DNA of 64,000 nucleotides from an uncultured Ferrovum sp. (GTDB taxonomy: Bacteria; Pseudomonadota; Gammaproteobacteria; Burkholderiales; Ferrovaceae). Position numbers and translations under genes: made by a program. This document shows, in pieces, positions 1 through 12,351 of the stretch. Every line of letters begins with the position of its first letter. The stretch's first letter is position 1. The stretch spans positions 33,952 through 97,951 of the forward strand of contig CAIVUX010000018.1 of assembly GCA_903909215.1 (NCBI GenBank), in the 5' to 3' direction. The notes beneath the pieces are model-generated. The model made no database searches. It was not told the DNA's origin and saw only the letters and a list, made by a program, of their open reading frames with translations.

Positions 1-687
1 AAACAATTGCCCACAGCCCTGCGCGGCCAAATCAAGCAATGCATCCATTTCCGCACGCCCAAAAGGCACGCCTTCTGCTGTGCCCTGAACTTCCACAAAG
101 CGTCCGTCACCGGTCATTACCACATTCATATCCGTATCGCAGGCCGAATCTTCGTCGTAATCCAAATCGAGCACCGGAACGCCTTTATACATCCCCACTG
201 AAATGGCAGCCATGGGTTGCAGAATAGGTGACTGGGTTAGCAACCCCTGCGCTATCAAATGGCTGATGGCGTCGCTCACGGCCAAAGTGGCGCCGGTAAT
301 ACTGGCCGTGCGTGTACCTCCATCGGCTTGCAACACATCGCAATCCACTTGCAGGGTGCGTTCACCTAATAAGCTAAGATCAATCATGGCGCGCAAGGAA
401 CGGCCGATGAGGCGTTGAATTTCTTGTGTGCGGCCCGATTGCTTTCCCGATACAGCCTCACGCTTGCTGCGCGTATGGGTGGCGCGCGGCAACATGCCGT
501 ATTCCGCTGTTACCCAACCCTGGCTTTGCCCTTTCAAAAAACTGGGGACCTTCTCTTCTACACTGGCAGTGCACAGCACGCGCGTATGGCCAAACTCCAC
601 CAATACGGATCCTTCCGCATGGTGGGTAAAGCCGCGAGTAAAGCGAACCGGGCGCAATTGATTGGGGAGACGGTGGCTGGGGCGCAT
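1..687 (-). CDS. rph: RNase PH (3' end beyond the window)
   Basis: This is a phosphorolytic 3'-5' exoribonuclease that trims tRNA 3' ends. The minus strand reads open from an ATG at 687 to the window edge, giving 229 codons against about 238-240 for the family, so only the last few residues are missing. The N-terminus [14 protein letters not shown], a GHTRVLC segment, the [26 protein letters not shown] core (shortened here) and a DLDYDED segment match RNase PH. It is divergent from yicC across 111 bp, an arrangement common in proteobacteria. The identity is secure; only the stop codon cannot be seen. Confidence 0.95.
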   Translation of the reverse strand, partial: MRPSHRLPNQLRPVRFTRGFTHHAEGSVLVEFGHTRVLCTASVEEKVPSFLKGQSQGWVTAEYGMLPRATHTRSKREAVSGKQSGRTQEIQRLIGRSLRAMIDLSLLGERTLQVDCDVLQADGGTRTASITGATLAVSDAISHLIAQGLLTQSPILQPMAAISVGMYKGVPVLDLDYDEDSACDTDMNVVMTGDGRFVEVQGTAEGVPFGRAEMDALLDLAAQGCGQLF

Positions 688-798
688 GGCAAATCCTTTA
701 TGAATACGGAGAGTGGGGGGTTGTAGACGCGCAGTTTACCGCCTTTAGCCCTTTAACTGGGGTATCATAAGGCATCAAGAACTGTATATGAACCTACC

Positions 799-1677
799 AT
801 GGTGTCTATTGTTTACAGCATGACCGGCTTCGCAGCAGCAACCCAGGATCTGTCTTATGGCACCCTGGCGTTGGAGCTTAAAACCGTCAACCATCGCTAT
901 CTCGAAATTTCTTTTCGCATGCCCGATGCACTGCGCATGCTAGAGCCCCTGTTGCGCGAGCGTATTAGTGCCCGCCTCCAACGCGGCAAAGTGGATTGCC
1001 GCATTGAATGGCGCCAACCTGAAACCGTGTCCGCGGCAGTGGCTCCACTGGATATCAGCGCTCTGGAGCGCCTGCGCGAGTCCAGCGCCATCATCCAAGA
1101 AGTGTTCCCCGACGCCACCCCCCTCTCCGTGGGCGATATTCTGCGCTGGCCTGGCGTGTTTAATACTCAATCTACTCCCGAGCAATCCATCGACGCCGAT
1201 TGCGCCGTTTTGGCCGAAACCGTTGTGGGTCAATTAAACGATGCGCGTGCACGTGAAGGCGCCAAGCTAAAAGAGTTTTTATTGGAACGTGTAGACGCGC
1301 TCCAACAATTGGCGAATACGGTTGCGCCGCAGATTCCTGCTTTGGTGGCTGCCTTTCAAGAACGCTTGGCCTCGCGCATGCGCGATGCGTTGGGCAGCGA
1401 TGATGAAGACCGGGTGCGCCAAGAAGTGGTGCTGTTTGCCGCTAAAACCGACGTTGAAGAAGAGCTTTCTCGCCTTAAAGTGCATTTAGACGAGGTGCGT
1501 CGCATTCTCAACGGTGGCGGTGCAGTAGGAAAACGTCTAGACTTTTTAATGCAAGAGCTCAATCGAGAAGCCAATACCTTGGGCTCAAAATCGGTGGCGA
1601 GCAACGTGTCCCGTGCCTCAATGGACATGAAGGGCTTAATTGAACAAATGCGTGAACAAATACAAAACCTCGAATGA
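799..1677 (+). CDS. yicC: YicC family endoribonuclease
   Basis: The protein has 292 residues, which is normal for YicC. Family hallmarks are the SMTGFA start region, LRWPGVF near residue 117, and a conserved C-terminus with KRLDFLMQELNRE and IEQMREQIQN. YicC proteins are stress-linked endoribonucleases, and E. coli YicC has been linked to degradation of the small RNA RyhB. No good ribosome site precedes the ATG at 799. The ATG at 820 would remove seven residues and is possible. The stop overlaps the gmk start as ATGA, so the two are translationally coupled. It is probably the first gene of the run yicC-gmk-rpoZ-spoT. Confidence 0.93.
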   Translation: MVSIVYSMTGFAAATQDLSYGTLALELKTVNHRYLEISFRMPDALRMLEPLLRERISARLQRGKVDCRIEWRQPETVSAAVAPLDISALERLRESSAIIQEVFPDATPLSVGDILRWPGVFNTQSTPEQSIDADCAVLAETVVGQLNDARAREGAKLKEFLLERVDALQQLANTVAPQIPALVAAFQERLASRMRDALGSDDEDRVRQEVVLFAAKTDVEEELSRLKVHLDEVRRILNGGGAVGKRLDFLMQELNREANTLGSKSVASNVSRASMDMKGLIEQMREQIQNLE

Positions 1678-2273
1678 ACGGACAAGTCTTCATCGTCACG
1701 GCGCCCTCTGGTGCGGGTAAATCCAGTTTGGTGGCTGCTTTAGTGGCAGCCGACCCACGCATTAGCCTGTCGGTATCGCATACCACTCGCCCACCGCGCG
1801 AGGGCGAAGTTGATGGCCGAGAATATCATTTTGTTTCTCACGACACCTTCACCGCCATGCAAACCGCTGGTGAATTTTTAGAATCGGCTGAAGTGTATGG
1901 CAATCGCTACGGCACTTCTTCGGCCACCATTCGCGCCACCCTTAAGTCCGGGCGGGATGTGGTCTTAGAAATTGATTGGCAAGGGGCGCGCCAGGTACGC
2001 GCCTTATTTGCCGATGCCGTCAGTATTTTTATACTGCCCCCTTCCATGGGATCTTTGCGTCAGCGCCTCATGACGCGTGGCAAAGATTCTAAAGAAGTTA
2101 TGGAATACCGCCTCTCATTGGCCCAAGAAGACTTGAGCCATGAGAATGAGTTTGATTATGCTATTATTAACAATGAGTTCGCCGAAGCGGCCAAAGACCT
2201 GACTGCGATTGTTCGCGCCCAGCGCTGCCGTCGCGCTCGACAATTGCCCCGCTACGCCGATTTGTTTCGTTAA
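1674..2273 (+). CDS. gmk: Guanylate kinase
   Basis: It phosphorylates GMP to GDP with ATP in the cytoplasm. The 199-residue length is typical. The P-loop PSGAGKSS lies at residues 11-18. The GMP-binding segment around [20 protein letters not shown] and the DWQGARQVR stretch are characteristic. The ATG overlaps the yicC stop by four bases. rpoZ follows after 23 bp and spoT after that, so guanine nucleotide supply, the RNA polymerase omega subunit and (p)ppGpp metabolism share one transcription unit, as in many proteobacteria. Confidence 0.97.
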   Translation: MNGQVFIVTAPSGAGKSSLVAALVAADPRISLSVSHTTRPPREGEVDGREYHFVSHDTFTAMQTAGEFLESAEVYGNRYGTSSATIRATLKSGRDVVLEIDWQGARQVRALFADAVSIFILPPSMGSLRQRLMTRGKDSKEVMEYRLSLAQEDLSHENEFDYAIINNEFAEAAKDLTAIVRAQRCRRARQLPRYADLFR

Positions 2274-2296
2274 CCCCCCTAGTTGAAGGTTTCCCC

Positions 2297-2503
2297 ATGG
2301 CCCGTATTACCGTAGATGACGCATTACAATCCATCCAGAACCGCTTCGAATTGACCTTAGCGGCCACTTACCGTGCCCGGCAAATCGCCTCAGGCACCAC
2401 CCCTCTGGTGGAGGCCAACAAGGACAAGCCCACTGTGATTGCATTGCGAGAAATTGCCGCAGGCAAGATTGGTCTTGATATCCTCAACAAGGTACCCGTT
2501 TAA
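2297..2503 (+). CDS. rpoZ: RNA polymerase omega subunit
   Basis: The 68-residue protein is the small omega subunit that helps assemble beta-prime and forms part of the ppGpp-binding site of RNA polymerase. It begins [11 protein letters not shown] and contains [15 protein letters not shown] and a [11 protein letters not shown] segment, all conserved in omega. It is slightly shorter than E. coli omega (91 residues), lacking most of the variable C-terminal tail, as is common in betaproteobacteria. It lies between gmk and spoT. Confidence 0.96.
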   Translation: MARITVDDALQSIQNRFELTLAATYRARQIASGTTPLVEANKDKPTVIALREIAAGKIGLDILNKVPV

Positions 2504-2515
2504 GCCATCCCCCCT

Positions 2516-4654
2516 GTGCCCCCTCATGCCCCGGCCCTAGCATTCTCAGCCGTTTCACCGGCTACGTTGATAGGGGTCGCGGCCACCTACCTTAAAGGGG
2601 AGGACATACAGTTATTGGAACGCGCTTTTGCTGTGGCTGCAACCGCTCATCATGGGCAGTTGCGTAAAAGCGGCGAACCCTACATTACCCATCCACTTCT
2701 GGTGGCCACCATTCTGGCCGAGTGGCATTTGGATGCGCAGGCGCTAATGGCCGCGCTTTTACATGACACGGTAGAAGATACCCACACCACCTCCAACGAG
2801 ATTGCCCAGCAATTTGGCAAAGCTGTAAGCGAACTGGTTGAAGGGGTTAGTAAGCTAGACCGCCTCGAATTTCAGACCGAGCAACAAGCGCAGGCAGAAA
2901 ATTTCCGCAAGATGCTATTGGCCATGGCGCGCGATGTACGCGTCATCCTGATCAAGTTGGCCGATCGTCTGCACAACATGCGCACATTAGAGGCCATGGA
3001 CGAAGGCCGGCAACGGCGTATCGCCCGTGAGACGCTGGATATTTATGGCCCCATCGCCAACCGTCTGGGTTTGCATGCTGTCTTCCAAGAAATGCAAGAT
3101 CTCTGTTTCCGCTACCTTTTTCCCAATCGCTACCAAGTGCTGTCTAAAGCCATCAAGGCTGCTCGTGGAAATCGTCGCGAGGTAGTCAGTAAAATTTTAT
3201 CAGCCCTGACGCAACGCTTAGAATCGTTTGGGGTGGAAGCCGTCATTACGGGACGCGAAAAAAATATTTCCAGCATCTACAACAAGATGTTGGGCAAGTC
3301 ATTGTCTTTTTCTGAAGTGCTCGACATTTATGGATTTCGGATTTTAGTTAAAGATGTGGCCCATTGTTATCTGGCCTTGGGCGCCTTACACACTTTTTAC
3401 AAACCCTTTCCCGGAAAATTTAAAGACTACATTGCCCTGCCCAAATCCAATGGCTATCAATCGCTGCACACCACATTATTCGGCCCCTTTGGCACGCCCA
3501 TTGAAATTCAGATTCGCACGCACGACATGCATAAAATTGCCGAGGCCGGCGTGGCGTCCCATTGGCTGTATAAATCATCTGACACCCCCTTAAGCGATGT
3601 GCAGCAAAAAACCCACCAATGGCTACAGTCGCTTTTGGAAATGCAAACTGAAAGCGGTGATGCGGTAGAATTTCTTGAACACCTTAAAGTGGACCTATTC
3701 CCTGACGCGGTCTATGTGTTTACCCCTAAGGGAACCATAAAATCTTTACCCCGTGGCTCGACGCCAGTAGATTTTGCTTATGACGTACACACTGATATAG
3801 GCAATCGTTGCGTCGCTGCAAAAATTAATAACGAGCTGTCACCCTTACGTACCATTCTAACTAATGGCGACCGCGTGGAAATCATTACTGCTGAAAACGC
3901 AGCGCCTAATCCGGCTTGGCTAAATTACGCAGTTACCGCCAAAGCGCGTTCTAAAATTCGCCATTATTTGCGCACTATGCTGGCCGATGAATCGATTGTT
4001 CTGGGACAACGCCTTCTTAACCAAGCACTGCGTGCATTGCATGTATCGCCACACGACATTAAAGACGCGCAGTGGGAATTGTTCCTAAAAGGTGATCGCA
4101 GTAAGACGCGTGATGAGGTATTAGAAGAGATTGGCTTAGGGCGTCGCTTAAATATTGTGGTGGCGCGTGGACTATTATCACGCTCGGACATACAGTCTCA
4201 AGAAGGTTTGGGCTCTATCACCATTCGCGGCAGCGAGGGCGTTGCTATTCAATTTGCTCATTGTTGCCGCCCTATTCCAGGCGACCCCATTATTGGCATT
4301 ATCAAAAAAGGCCAAGGGCTTATGATTCACACGCAAGATTGTCGCGCCATTCGCCAATTTCGTACCGACCCCGACAAATGGGTGGATGTGGAATGGGAAA
4401 ATGACACTGGAAAACTATTTGATGTGGCCATTAAATTGATGGTGGTCAACCGGCGCGGCGTGTTGGCGATTGTAGCCTCTGCCATCTCAGAGGCGCAATC
4501 CAACATCGACAGTGTCAGTATTGCCAAACCGGATGGCGCTTATACTGAAATCAATTTTACTGTTCAGGTGAAAGACCGCTCACACTTGGCGACCTTGCTG
4601 CACCACTTACGAGAAATTCCTGAAGTGGTGCGAATTACCCGCGTTCAAAATTAA
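2516..4654 (+). CDS. spoT: Bifunctional (p)ppGpp synthetase/hydrolase (SpoT/Rel)
   Basis: It makes and degrades the alarmone (p)ppGpp. The 712 residues contain an HD hydrolase domain with the intact motif HDTVED at 83-88, so hydrolase activity is expected. A RelA/SpoT synthetase domain follows at about 240-360 (DIYGFRILV, then NGYQSLHTT), then a TGS domain from about 400 ([16 protein letters not shown]) and a C-terminal ACT domain (about 635-710). The start is GTG at 2516, 12 bp after the rpoZ stop; the ATG at 2526 is out of frame. Whether it is the sole Rel or has a RelA partner elsewhere cannot be told from this window. Confidence 0.94.
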   Translation: MPPHAPALAFSAVSPATLIGVAATYLKGEDIQLLERAFAVAATAHHGQLRKSGEPYITHPLLVATILAEWHLDAQALMAALLHDTVEDTHTTSNEIAQQFGKAVSELVEGVSKLDRLEFQTEQQAQAENFRKMLLAMARDVRVILIKLADRLHNMRTLEAMDEGRQRRIARETLDIYGPIANRLGLHAVFQEMQDLCFRYLFPNRYQVLSKAIKAARGNRREVVSKILSALTQRLESFGVEAVITGREKNISSIYNKMLGKSLSFSEVLDIYGFRILVKDVAHCYLALGALHTFYKPFPGKFKDYIALPKSNGYQSLHTTLFGPFGTPIEIQIRTHDMHKIAEAGVASHWLYKSSDTPLSDVQQKTHQWLQSLLEMQTESGDAVEFLEHLKVDLFPDAVYVFTPKGTIKSLPRGSTPVDFAYDVHTDIGNRCVAAKINNELSPLRTILTNGDRVEIITAENAAPNPAWLNYAVTAKARSKIRHYLRTMLADESIVLGQRLLNQALRALHVSPHDIKDAQWELFLKGDRSKTRDEVLEEIGLGRRLNIVVARGLLSRSDIQSQEGLGSITIRGSEGVAIQFAHCCRPIPGDPIIGIIKKGQGLMIHTQDCRAIRQFRTDPDKWVDVEWENDTGKLFDVAIKLMVVNRRGVLAIVASAISEAQSNIDSVSIAKPDGAYTEINFTVQVKDRSHLATLLHHLREIPEVVRITRVQN

Positions 4655-4670
4655 TTTTTCAAGGAACAAC

Positions 4671-5054
4671 ATGAATAAAATTATTATTTCCACTCCTTAC
4701 GCTCCCGCCGCTATCGGCACTTACTCGCAAGCGGTCCGTGTGGGTAATACAGTATACCTCTCTGGCCAGATTGGTCTAGATCCCGCTACCATGACTTTGG
4801 TTGATGGTATTGAAGCGCAAATCAAACAAGTGCTGCTTAATCTCCAGGCGGTAACAGAGGCTGCGAGTGGGCGGTTTTCAGATTTGGTGCGGGTGACGGT
4901 ATATCTTACCGACTTAGCTCATTTTTCTAAAGTCAATGATGCTATGGCTGCCAGCTTTACAGCGCCCTACCCTGCCCGCGCGGTTGTGGGTGTTGCATCG
5001 TTACCGCGCGGTGCATTAATTGAAATGGATGCCATCATGGTATTGAGTGTCTAA
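4671..5054 (+). CDS. ridA: RidA family enamine/imine deaminase
   Basis: The 127-residue protein matches RidA (YjgF/YER057c/UK114), a trimeric enzyme that hydrolyses reactive 2-aminoacrylate and related imines released by PLP enzymes. Typical elements are [14 protein letters not shown] at the N-terminus, SGQIGLDP, the [14 protein letters not shown] helix, and [22 protein letters not shown], which contains the conserved arginine that binds the carboxylate. It starts 16 bp after spoT and overlaps the recG start by 8 bp, so it belongs to the same unit. Confidence 0.94.
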   Translation: MNKIIISTPYAPAAIGTYSQAVRVGNTVYLSGQIGLDPATMTLVDGIEAQIKQVLLNLQAVTEAASGRFSDLVRVTVYLTDLAHFSKVNDAMAASFTAPYPARAVVGVASLPRGALIEMDAIMVLSV

Positions 5055-7110
5055 CAGTTGTATGTTGCCCCTTAACACTTTGGGGCTAACACCCACCGTA
5101 ACAGCCCATCTAAACAAGATGGGAATCCGCACGGTTTTCGATTTGGTACTGCATTTGCCGCTGCGCTACGACGACGAAACACGCGTAGTGACCATCGATC
5201 ATTTAACCCTAGGCGTTTCGGCATGTGTAGAGGCGGAAGTAGTAAGCGCCGACATTCAATACCGTCCACGGCGCATGTTGTTGGTGCGCGTGCGCGATAC
5301 CACAGGTGAAATTACTCTTCGCTTTCTTAACTTTTACGGCAGCCAAGTAAAGCAGTTGGCAGCGGGAACTAAGTTACGTCTATTGGGTGAATTGCGTCAG
5401 GGTTATTTGGGGCCCGAAATGATTCACCCTAAATATCGCCTATTGACAACGGATGTGCCGCTGGCAGATTCGCTTACACCCATCTACCCCACCACGGCTG
5501 GCCTCTCACAAACCAGCCTACGTCGCGCCATTGAAAAGGCCTTGACCGCGGCCAATCTTACAGACACATTAAATGACGCGGTACGTCAGTATTTGAATTT
5601 AGCGCCCTTTGAAGAAAGTGTACGCTTGCTGCACAACCCTCCCGCCAACATCTCTCATGCCAGCCTAGAACATCGCAAACACCCCGCGTGGCAACGATTA
5701 AAATTTGATGAATTATTGGCACAGCAAATTTCTATGCGCTTGCATATTAATGAACGAGAGTCCCGCAAGGCCCCACCTCTGCTAGGGCCCGGCCAACGGC
5801 AAAAACAATTTTTGTCTGGCCTACCTTTTAAGCTGACTCGCGCACAGAAACGCGTCTTTCAAGAAATTGAATCTGATCTGGCGCGATCATTTCCCATGCA
5901 CCGTCTGTTGCAAGGGGATGTGGGCAGCGGCAAAACCGTTGTGGCGGCGTTGGCTTGTTTACGCGCCATTGATGCAGGTTTTCAAGCAACGCTCATGGCA
6001 CCCACAGAGATATTAGCCGAGCAACATTTTAGAAAAATTGAACAACTCTTGTTACCCTTAGGCCTTACCACCACTTGGCTGACTGGTCGCCTGCGTAAAA
6101 GCGTGCGTGCTACGGCGTTGGAACACATTGCTTCTGGCCGTGCACAATTGGTCATCGGCACCCACGCACTTATTCAAGAGTCAGTTCGGTTTTCTAAATT
6201 AGGGTTGGTCATTATCGATGAACAACATCGCTTTGGTGTAGAACAGCGCTTGGCTTTACGCAACAAGGCACTGTCGGCAGGCGGACGTCACCCACATCAA
6301 CTTATGATGAGCGCCACCCCTATTCCACGCACCTTGAGTATGAGCTACTTTGCCGACTTGGATGTGTCCATTATTGACGAGCTGCCGCAAGGGCGCATTC
6401 CTATTCTAACCAAGCTGATTGATGATTCGCGTCGCGATGAAGTCATTTCGCGCATTCGTGAGTCCTGCGAACAAGGTGGGCAAGCGTATTGGGTTTGCCC
6501 ATTAATTGAAGAATCGGAAGCCTTGCAGCTGCGCACCGCATTAGAAACCTTTGATCGCATCAGCAGTATTTTTCCAGATTTGAGCGTGGGCCTTATTCAC
6601 GGCCGTTTGTCCGCTGATGAAAAAGCAACTGCCATGCACGACTTTGCCGAGGGCCGACTGCAAGTGCTGGTGGCCACCACGGTCATTGAAGTGGGCGTGG
6701 ATGTGGCCAATGCTTCAGTTATGGTGATTGAACATGCCGAGCGTATGGGATTGGCGCAACTGCATCAATTACGGGGCCGTGTAGGACGTGGCTCTGCTCA
6801 GGGGTATTGTGTGCTGTTGTATCATCCTCCTTTATCAGAAACGGCACGGGTCCGACTAAAAGTGATTTTTGAAAATACAGATGGTTTTGAAATTGCCCGC
6901 CAAGATTTACTGATGCGCGGTCCTGGTGAATACTTGGGCGCCCGACAAAGCGGTGCGGCACTGCTGCGTTTTGCCGACATTGAAGAGGATGAGTCGTTGA
7001 TGAATGCGGCGCACCTTGTGGCGCTGCAATGGATTGCCAAAGATCCCGCTGGTGCACAGTCTCATCTGCAGCGCTGGCTGTTCTCTCGACAAGAATTTTT
7101 AACCGCATGA
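5047..7110 (+). CDS. recG: ATP-dependent DNA helicase RecG
   Basis: RecG remodels stalled replication forks and branch-migrates Holliday junctions. The 687 residues comprise an N-terminal wedge/OB domain (about 1-200), then a helicase core with Walker [14 protein letters not shown], the DEQH box ([13 protein letters not shown]), motif [13 protein letters not shown], and a C-terminal part with QLRGRVGRG. The listed GTG at 5047 overlaps ridA; ATG at 5062 is an equally plausible start and keeps all conserved sequence. The stop overlaps ubiA as ATGA. Confidence 0.96.
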   Translation: MSNSCMLPLNTLGLTPTVTAHLNKMGIRTVFDLVLHLPLRYDDETRVVTIDHLTLGVSACVEAEVVSADIQYRPRRMLLVRVRDTTGEITLRFLNFYGSQVKQLAAGTKLRLLGELRQGYLGPEMIHPKYRLLTTDVPLADSLTPIYPTTAGLSQTSLRRAIEKALTAANLTDTLNDAVRQYLNLAPFEESVRLLHNPPANISHASLEHRKHPAWQRLKFDELLAQQISMRLHINERESRKAPPLLGPGQRQKQFLSGLPFKLTRAQKRVFQEIESDLARSFPMHRLLQGDVGSGKTVVAALACLRAIDAGFQATLMAPTEILAEQHFRKIEQLLLPLGLTTTWLTGRLRKSVRATALEHIASGRAQLVIGTHALIQESVRFSKLGLVIIDEQHRFGVEQRLALRNKALSAGGRHPHQLMMSATPIPRTLSMSYFADLDVSIIDELPQGRIPILTKLIDDSRRDEVISRIRESCEQGGQAYWVCPLIEESEALQLRTALETFDRISSIFPDLSVGLIHGRLSADEKATAMHDFAEGRLQVLVATTVIEVGVDVANASVMVIEHAERMGLAQLHQLRGRVGRGSAQGYCVLLYHPPLSETARVRLKVIFENTDGFEIARQDLLMRGPGEYLGARQSGAALLRFADIEEDESLMNAAHLVALQWIAKDPAGAQSHLQRWLFSRQEFLTA

Positions 7111-7970
7111 ACCGACTTCACGTCTACTGGCGCTTAATGCGTCTTCATAAACCCATCGGCACCCTGCTTTTGTTGTGGCCCACTTTATGGGCTTTGTGGA
7201 TTGCTGGCCGCGGACATCCTTCATTCATGAACCTGCTGGTGTTTGTGCTGGGCACCTTGCTGATGCGCTCGGCCGGTTGCGTGATGAATGATTTGGCTGA
7301 TCGCAACATTGATTCGCATGTAGCGCGTACCCGTGAACGCCCCTTAGCCACGGGCGAAGTTTCTGTTAGGGAGGCGCTGATGCTGGTGGTTGTTTTATGC
7401 GCAGTGGCCTTGCTATTGGTATTCACGCGCAACTTGCTCACCATTGCATTATCAGTACCCGCTCTATTTTTGGCTGGCACCTACCCCTTCACCAAGCGCT
7501 TTCTCCCTATTCCTCAGGCTTATTTAGGCATTGCCTTTGGCTTTGGTATCCCCATGGCCTTTGCTGCAGAAACAAATGCCCTACCCCTGTCGGCTGCTGT
7601 ACTGTTGTTGGCCAACATGTTCTGGGCCATCGCCTACGACACAGAGTACGCCATGGTGGATCGTGACGAGGATATCCCGTTAGGCGTTCGCTCTTCCGCG
7701 ATTTTGTTTGGTCGCTTTGACGTGTGGGCCATTATGCTGTGTTATGGGGTTTTCTTAAGTCTGCTTATGTGGGTGGGGCGCATTGAGGGGCTGGGGATTT
7801 ACTATTGCGCCGGCCTGTTGGTGGCGGGACTAATGGCGCTTTACCATTACACCCTTATTCGCCATCGCGAGCGAGCGCAATGCTTTAACGCTTTCATGCA
7901 CAACAATTGGTTGGGGGCTGCAGTATTTATGGGATTGGTGGCGGAGTACCTGTTGCGAACAACACCTTAG
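7107..7970 (+). CDS. ubiA: 4-hydroxybenzoate polyprenyltransferase
   Basis: This integral membrane prenyltransferase attaches the polyprenyl tail to 4-hydroxybenzoate in ubiquinone synthesis. With the ATG at 7107 ([18 protein letters not shown]) it has 287 residues, the usual size. Both aspartate-rich motifs that hold magnesium-diphosphate are present: NDLADRNID near residue 70 and DTEYAMVDRDED near 180. Several hydrophobic helices separate them. The ATG overlaps the recG stop by four bases. A longer open frame from 7029 lies inside recG and adds nothing conserved. It converges on the next gene with a 4-bp overlap. Confidence 0.95.
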   Translation: MNRLHVYWRLMRLHKPIGTLLLLWPTLWALWIAGRGHPSFMNLLVFVLGTLLMRSAGCVMNDLADRNIDSHVARTRERPLATGEVSVREALMLVVVLCAVALLLVFTRNLLTIALSVPALFLAGTYPFTKRFLPIPQAYLGIAFGFGIPMAFAAETNALPLSAAVLLLANMFWAIAYDTEYAMVDRDEDIPLGVRSSAILFGRFDVWAIMLCYGVFLSLLMWVGRIEGLGIYYCAGLLVAGLMALYHYTLIRHRERAQCFNAFMHNNWLGAAVFMGLVAEYLLRTTP

Positions 7971-8482
7971 AAGCGGTATTTAAGACCTAGGGACAGCAGG
8001 TCTACTCCAGCATCGCCATTAATGCGATTGGATGTCAGTTGATAGCGATCCCAGCCCCCTTGCAAACGCAGACTACTGCTGATGTCATATTTCATCCCAA
8101 AACCCAACTGGTTGTAGGGCAACACATCAGCCAAACCATGTAGAGCGGCATTATTGGTAACGTCTCCCGTGGCACGGACCCCACCCAATCGGCCGGTCAG
8201 ACTCCAGCGGGAATTGAGAGGAACAGCGCCACTGCCTCCTAATACAAAACTATGGGTGTTGGCATAATCTGCGGCGTTTGAGCGCGCTAAGGCCGAATCA
8301 TTGCGAATATTGGTGGATAAGGTACCGCCATCAAATCCTGAGCCAGAATCAACATGCAAAGATAAGGGCAGGGCGCTAATACCCGAGAACCAACCACCCG
8401 ACTCGGCGCAGGCCAAGGCGCTACCCAGGCTTAATGCCACGAGCAGAATGGGTGCTGTCCAAATTTTGGAGTGGTTTGTCAT
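7967..8482 (-). CDS. Small predicted outer-membrane beta-barrel protein
   Basis: The 171-residue protein starts at the ATG at 8482 (MTNHSKIW), followed by a signal peptide ending around ALACAES. The mature part alternates polar and hydrophobic residues, with strand-like pieces such as WSLTGRLGGVRA, YNQLGFGMKYDI and LRLQGGWDRYQL. It ends in LSLGLKYRF, a C-terminal phenylalanine of the kind recognised by the BAM complex. This resembles OmpA/OmpW-like small barrels, but I do not recognise a specific family. The open frame continues upstream to 8665 inside dacB, but that extension lacks a signal peptide. It lies 86 bp downstream of dacB and may be co-transcribed. Confidence 0.7.
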   Translation of the reverse strand: MTNHSKIWTAPILLVALSLGSALACAESGGWFSGISALPLSLHVDSGSGFDGGTLSTNIRNDSALARSNAADYANTHSFVLGGSGAVPLNSRWSLTGRLGGVRATGDVTNNAALHGLADVLPYNQLGFGMKYDISSSLRLQGGWDRYQLTSNRINGDAGVDLLSLGLKYRF

Positions 8483-8568
8483 GTTAATGCCACGCAAATT
8501 AGCCTTATAAATAGGCAAATATAGCTTAAATTTACTCCAGTGAATTTCAATAGTCCAAGAGTTTATTG

Positions 8569-10068
8569 TTACAGAGACTCTTTTATCCATCGCAGCAGCG
8601 CATTCTGCGCCGGGCCTGCGTTTCCAGCCTGCGGGTGGTTGACCAAAAATACAACAGACACCCATTTTCCGTCATGGGTTAGCCCGTATCCCGCGTACCC
8701 CTTAACCCCTTCTAGGCTGCCCGTTTTAAGATGAAAACGTCCCTCCAGGTCATTATCGATGCCCAAATGGGCTTTAGCCGTACCATCCTGCCCTGCAATA
8801 GGCAATGAGGCCATAAATTCAGCCCAATAGGGGCTTTTGGCTGCTTTATTCAGTATTTTATTGAGGTTCTCTGCAGAAATTTGCTCTTTTCGTGATAATC
8901 CAGCCCCATTTTCCAGTATTAACTCGGGAAATTGCAGACCTTCGTGGGCCAATAGGCTCTGTACACGCTGTTTACTGGTCTCTGGCGTGCTTGATCCTGC
9001 ATTTTCTGACCATCCCAAGTCTAAATACAGCATGCGCGCCATGACGTTATTGCTGAATTTGTTCATTTCTTGAATCAGAGCCATTAACGGCGGAGACTCA
9101 TGACTGACCAATAGCGGTGTATTGGGAGCCACCACCCCTTCTTGCACAGTGCCACTTATAACGCCACCCAATTCCCCCCATATTTTACGGAAGGCGCCTT
9201 CAATAAAACGTGTGTTGGTCAGCACGCTATAGGCCAAGGTTTTCTGATCACAACTCGCTTCCAGTTCCCCGCTTAAAGTAATCGTGGCCTCCTGTCCGTT
9301 ATCCACCACCTGTTGGGTCAGCGCCGACTTCCAATCCGCAGGACATAAACCAGTTTTACTTTTTTTGAGCAGCAAGCGATTCTCAATGTGGACATTTGGC
9401 AAATCAAAGTTCGGCAACGCCATAACCCCACTGTCTGCCACGTTCAGGGTGAGGGTGATGGCACGAAACCCCACCAATAGGGCGGCAGGTGCGGCGTTGT
9501 AAGCGCGATAACCCTGATGGTCAAATTCATCCGCCCCCGGGGGGCTGATTTGAAACCGGCTTTGGTCCAGCAAAAGATTCCCGCGAATCTCTTTAACGCC
9601 ACGGATGCGCAATGCGCGAAGCAGGCTTCCCCAATCTTCAAAAGTGAGGCGCGGGTCGCCCCCACCCACCACCACCACGTCTCCTGTGATCATTCCGTTA
9701 ACCGGCTCAGGGCCTCTAATCTCTGTACGCCAGGTGGCGGTTGGGCCCAGGGCTCTTATTGCAGAGTAAGTGGTCACTAGCTTCATAAGTGACGCTGGAT
9801 TTAGAGCTATTTTTTCGTTCCACTTTATTTTTGAGGCCGGCGCCGACACTTCCTGCACCACAATCGCCACCGATTGCAGGGGAATGCCGGCTTGATGCAG
9901 CGCTTCTTTGACCTCGTCGGGCAACCCCATGGGGGCCGCCAAACCCAATGGGGTCAGAGCCCAAATCAGGACCGTGAGAAGAACCGGGGTCAGACCCCAA
10001 ATCGGGGTCTGACCCCTAAGCCTTCTGGGCATGAAAAAATGGTAGTCCCTACTTGAAATTGCCATCAT
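8569..10068 (-). CDS. dacB: PBP4-type D-alanyl-D-alanine carboxypeptidase/endopeptidase
   Basis: This peptidase S13 family enzyme trims or cuts peptidoglycan cross-links in the periplasm. The 499 residues carry all three active-site motifs: SLMK in [13 protein letters not shown] in [10 protein letters not shown], and KTG in [10 protein letters not shown]. The ATG pair at 10068-10063 follows an AAGGG ribosome site; ATG at 10032 is an alternative. Codons about 12-40, which specify the signal-peptide region ([19 protein letters not shown]), contain three copies of the window's GGGGTC(A/T)GACCCC repeat, so part of the secretion signal is encoded by the repeat. The gene is divergent from groES. 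Confidence 0.93.
   Translation of the reverse strand: MMAISSRDYHFFMPRRLRGQTPIWGLTPVLLTVLIWALTPLGLAAPMGLPDEVKEALHQAGIPLQSVAIVVQEVSAPASKIKWNEKIALNPASLMKLVTTYSAIRALGPTATWRTEIRGPEPVNGMITGDVVVVGGGDPRLTFEDWGSLLRALRIRGVKEIRGNLLLDQSRFQISPPGADEFDHQGYRAYNAAPAALLVGFRAITLTLNVADSGVMALPNFDLPNVHIENRLLLKKSKTGLCPADWKSALTQQVVDNGQEATITLSGELEASCDQKTLAYSVLTNTRFIEGAFRKIWGELGGVISGTVQEGVVAPNTPLLVSHESPPLMALIQEMNKFSNNVMARMLYLDLGWSENAGSSTPETSKQRVQSLLAHEGLQFPELILENGAGLSRKEQISAENLNKILNKAAKSPYWAEFMASLPIAGQDGTAKAHLGIDNDLEGRFHLKTGSLEGVKGYAGYGLTHDGKWVSVVFLVNHPQAGNAGPAQNALLRWIKESL
9950..10016. repeat. Palindromic repeat locus inside dacB (three copies)
   Basis: Two exact copies, GGGGTCAGACCCC at 9986-9998 and GGGGTCTGACCCC at 10004-10016, are separated by the 5-nt spacer AAATC. 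A third copy with one mismatch (GGGGTCAGAGCCC) lies at 9950-9962. Read in the dacB frame they give GQTP, GLTP and ALTP. The 31-bp pair at 9986-10016 is the exact reverse complement of the pair at 16370-16400. Confidence 0.92.
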
Positions 10069-10081
10069 TAGCCCTTACACT
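10053..10081 (+). promoter_or_regulatory. Probable housekeeping promoter of groESL
   Basis: A TTGAAA box at 10053-10058 and a TACACT box at 10076-10081 are 17 bp apart, immediately before the CIRCE operator. A transcript from here would start within or beside CIRCE, so HrcA binding could block it. The assignment rests on hexamer similarity and position only. Confidence 0.55.
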
Positions 10082-10082
10082 A

Positions 10083-10109
10083 TTGGCACTCACTCGCTTC
10101 GAGTGCTAA
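10083..10109. promoter_or_regulatory. CIRCE operator (HrcA binding site)
   Basis: An inverted repeat with arms TTGGCACTC and GAGTGCTAA around a 9-bp spacer matches the CIRCE consensus arms TTAGCACTC and GAGTGCTAA with a single mismatch. It lies 38 bp before groES. CIRCE is bound by the heat-labile repressor HrcA, so groESL here is probably under HrcA control. hrcA itself is not in the window. Confidence 0.93.
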
Positions 10110-10147
10110 CAATACGTTGTTTAACTCTCTCGCAGGAGAAATTCCGC

Positions 10148-10438
10148 ATGAAAATTCGCCCCTTACACGACCGTGTGATTGTCAAACGCCTTGAAGAAGA
10201 GCGCAAGACTGCCTCCGGCATTGTGATCCCCGATAACGCAACCGAAAAACCAGACCAAGGCGAGGTGTTGGCCATTGGTACTGGCAAAGTTCTTGAAGAT
10301 GGCACTGTTCGCGCCCTTGAAGTGAAGGTAGGCGACAAGGTTCTGTTTGGCAAATATTCCGGACAAGTCGTCAAAGTTGATGGCGACGAACTTCTGGTCA
10401 TGCGCGAAGAAGACATCATGGGCGTTGTAATAGCCTAA
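10148..10438 (+). CDS. groES: Co-chaperonin GroES
   Basis: The 96-residue protein caps the GroEL ring during protein folding. It starts [14 protein letters not shown] at the ATG at 10148, behind a GCAGGAG ribosome site, and contains the [12 protein letters not shown] and [13 protein letters not shown] segments of GroES. The glycine-rich mobile loop region ([19 protein letters not shown]) is present. groEL follows after 65 bp. Confidence 0.97.
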   Translation: MKIRPLHDRVIVKRLEEERKTASGIVIPDNATEKPDQGEVLAIGTGKVLEDGTVRALEVKVGDKVLFGKYSGQVVKVDGDELLVMREEDIMGVVIA

Positions 10439-10476
10439 CTTACCCTTTTAATTTTACGGCTTTCGTTCATTCGTGA

Positions 10477-12150
<1,674 letters not shown>

Positions 12151-12200
12151 TTGCTGCTTTGCAACGAAAATTATATTTTCGCTGCTGCTCTGCAACATAA

Positions 12201-12230
12201 AAGCCCGATGCGTGTCATCGGGCTTTTTTT
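12201..12230 (+). terminator. Intrinsic terminator of groESL
   Basis: A perfect 10-bp stem, AAGCCCGATG (12201-12210) with CATCGGGCTT (12216-12225), and a 5-nt loop are followed by further T residues. It lies 50 bp after the groEL stop. Together with the next 120 bp up to the DUF485 gene it separates the two operons. Confidence 0.92.
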
Positions 12231-12351
12231 ACTCATGCATAAGCCAGCCCCCATTTGTAGAAGAGCGAAATAGCGCTTGGAACTACCTCGAATCCCGATT
12301 ACCATTAGCGTTGCAATTGTTAGGTTGCGCATAATAATTAGGGAGGTCGTC

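Noticed and set aside
415..726. Plus-strand open frame of 103 codons at the left end
   Set aside because: It is antisense to RNase PH, which is clearly the coding strand.
7029..7106. Longer N-terminus for UbiA from the ATG at 7029
   Set aside because: It lies inside recG and adds residues unlike UbiA; the ATG at 7107 overlaps the recG stop in the usual ATGA manner.
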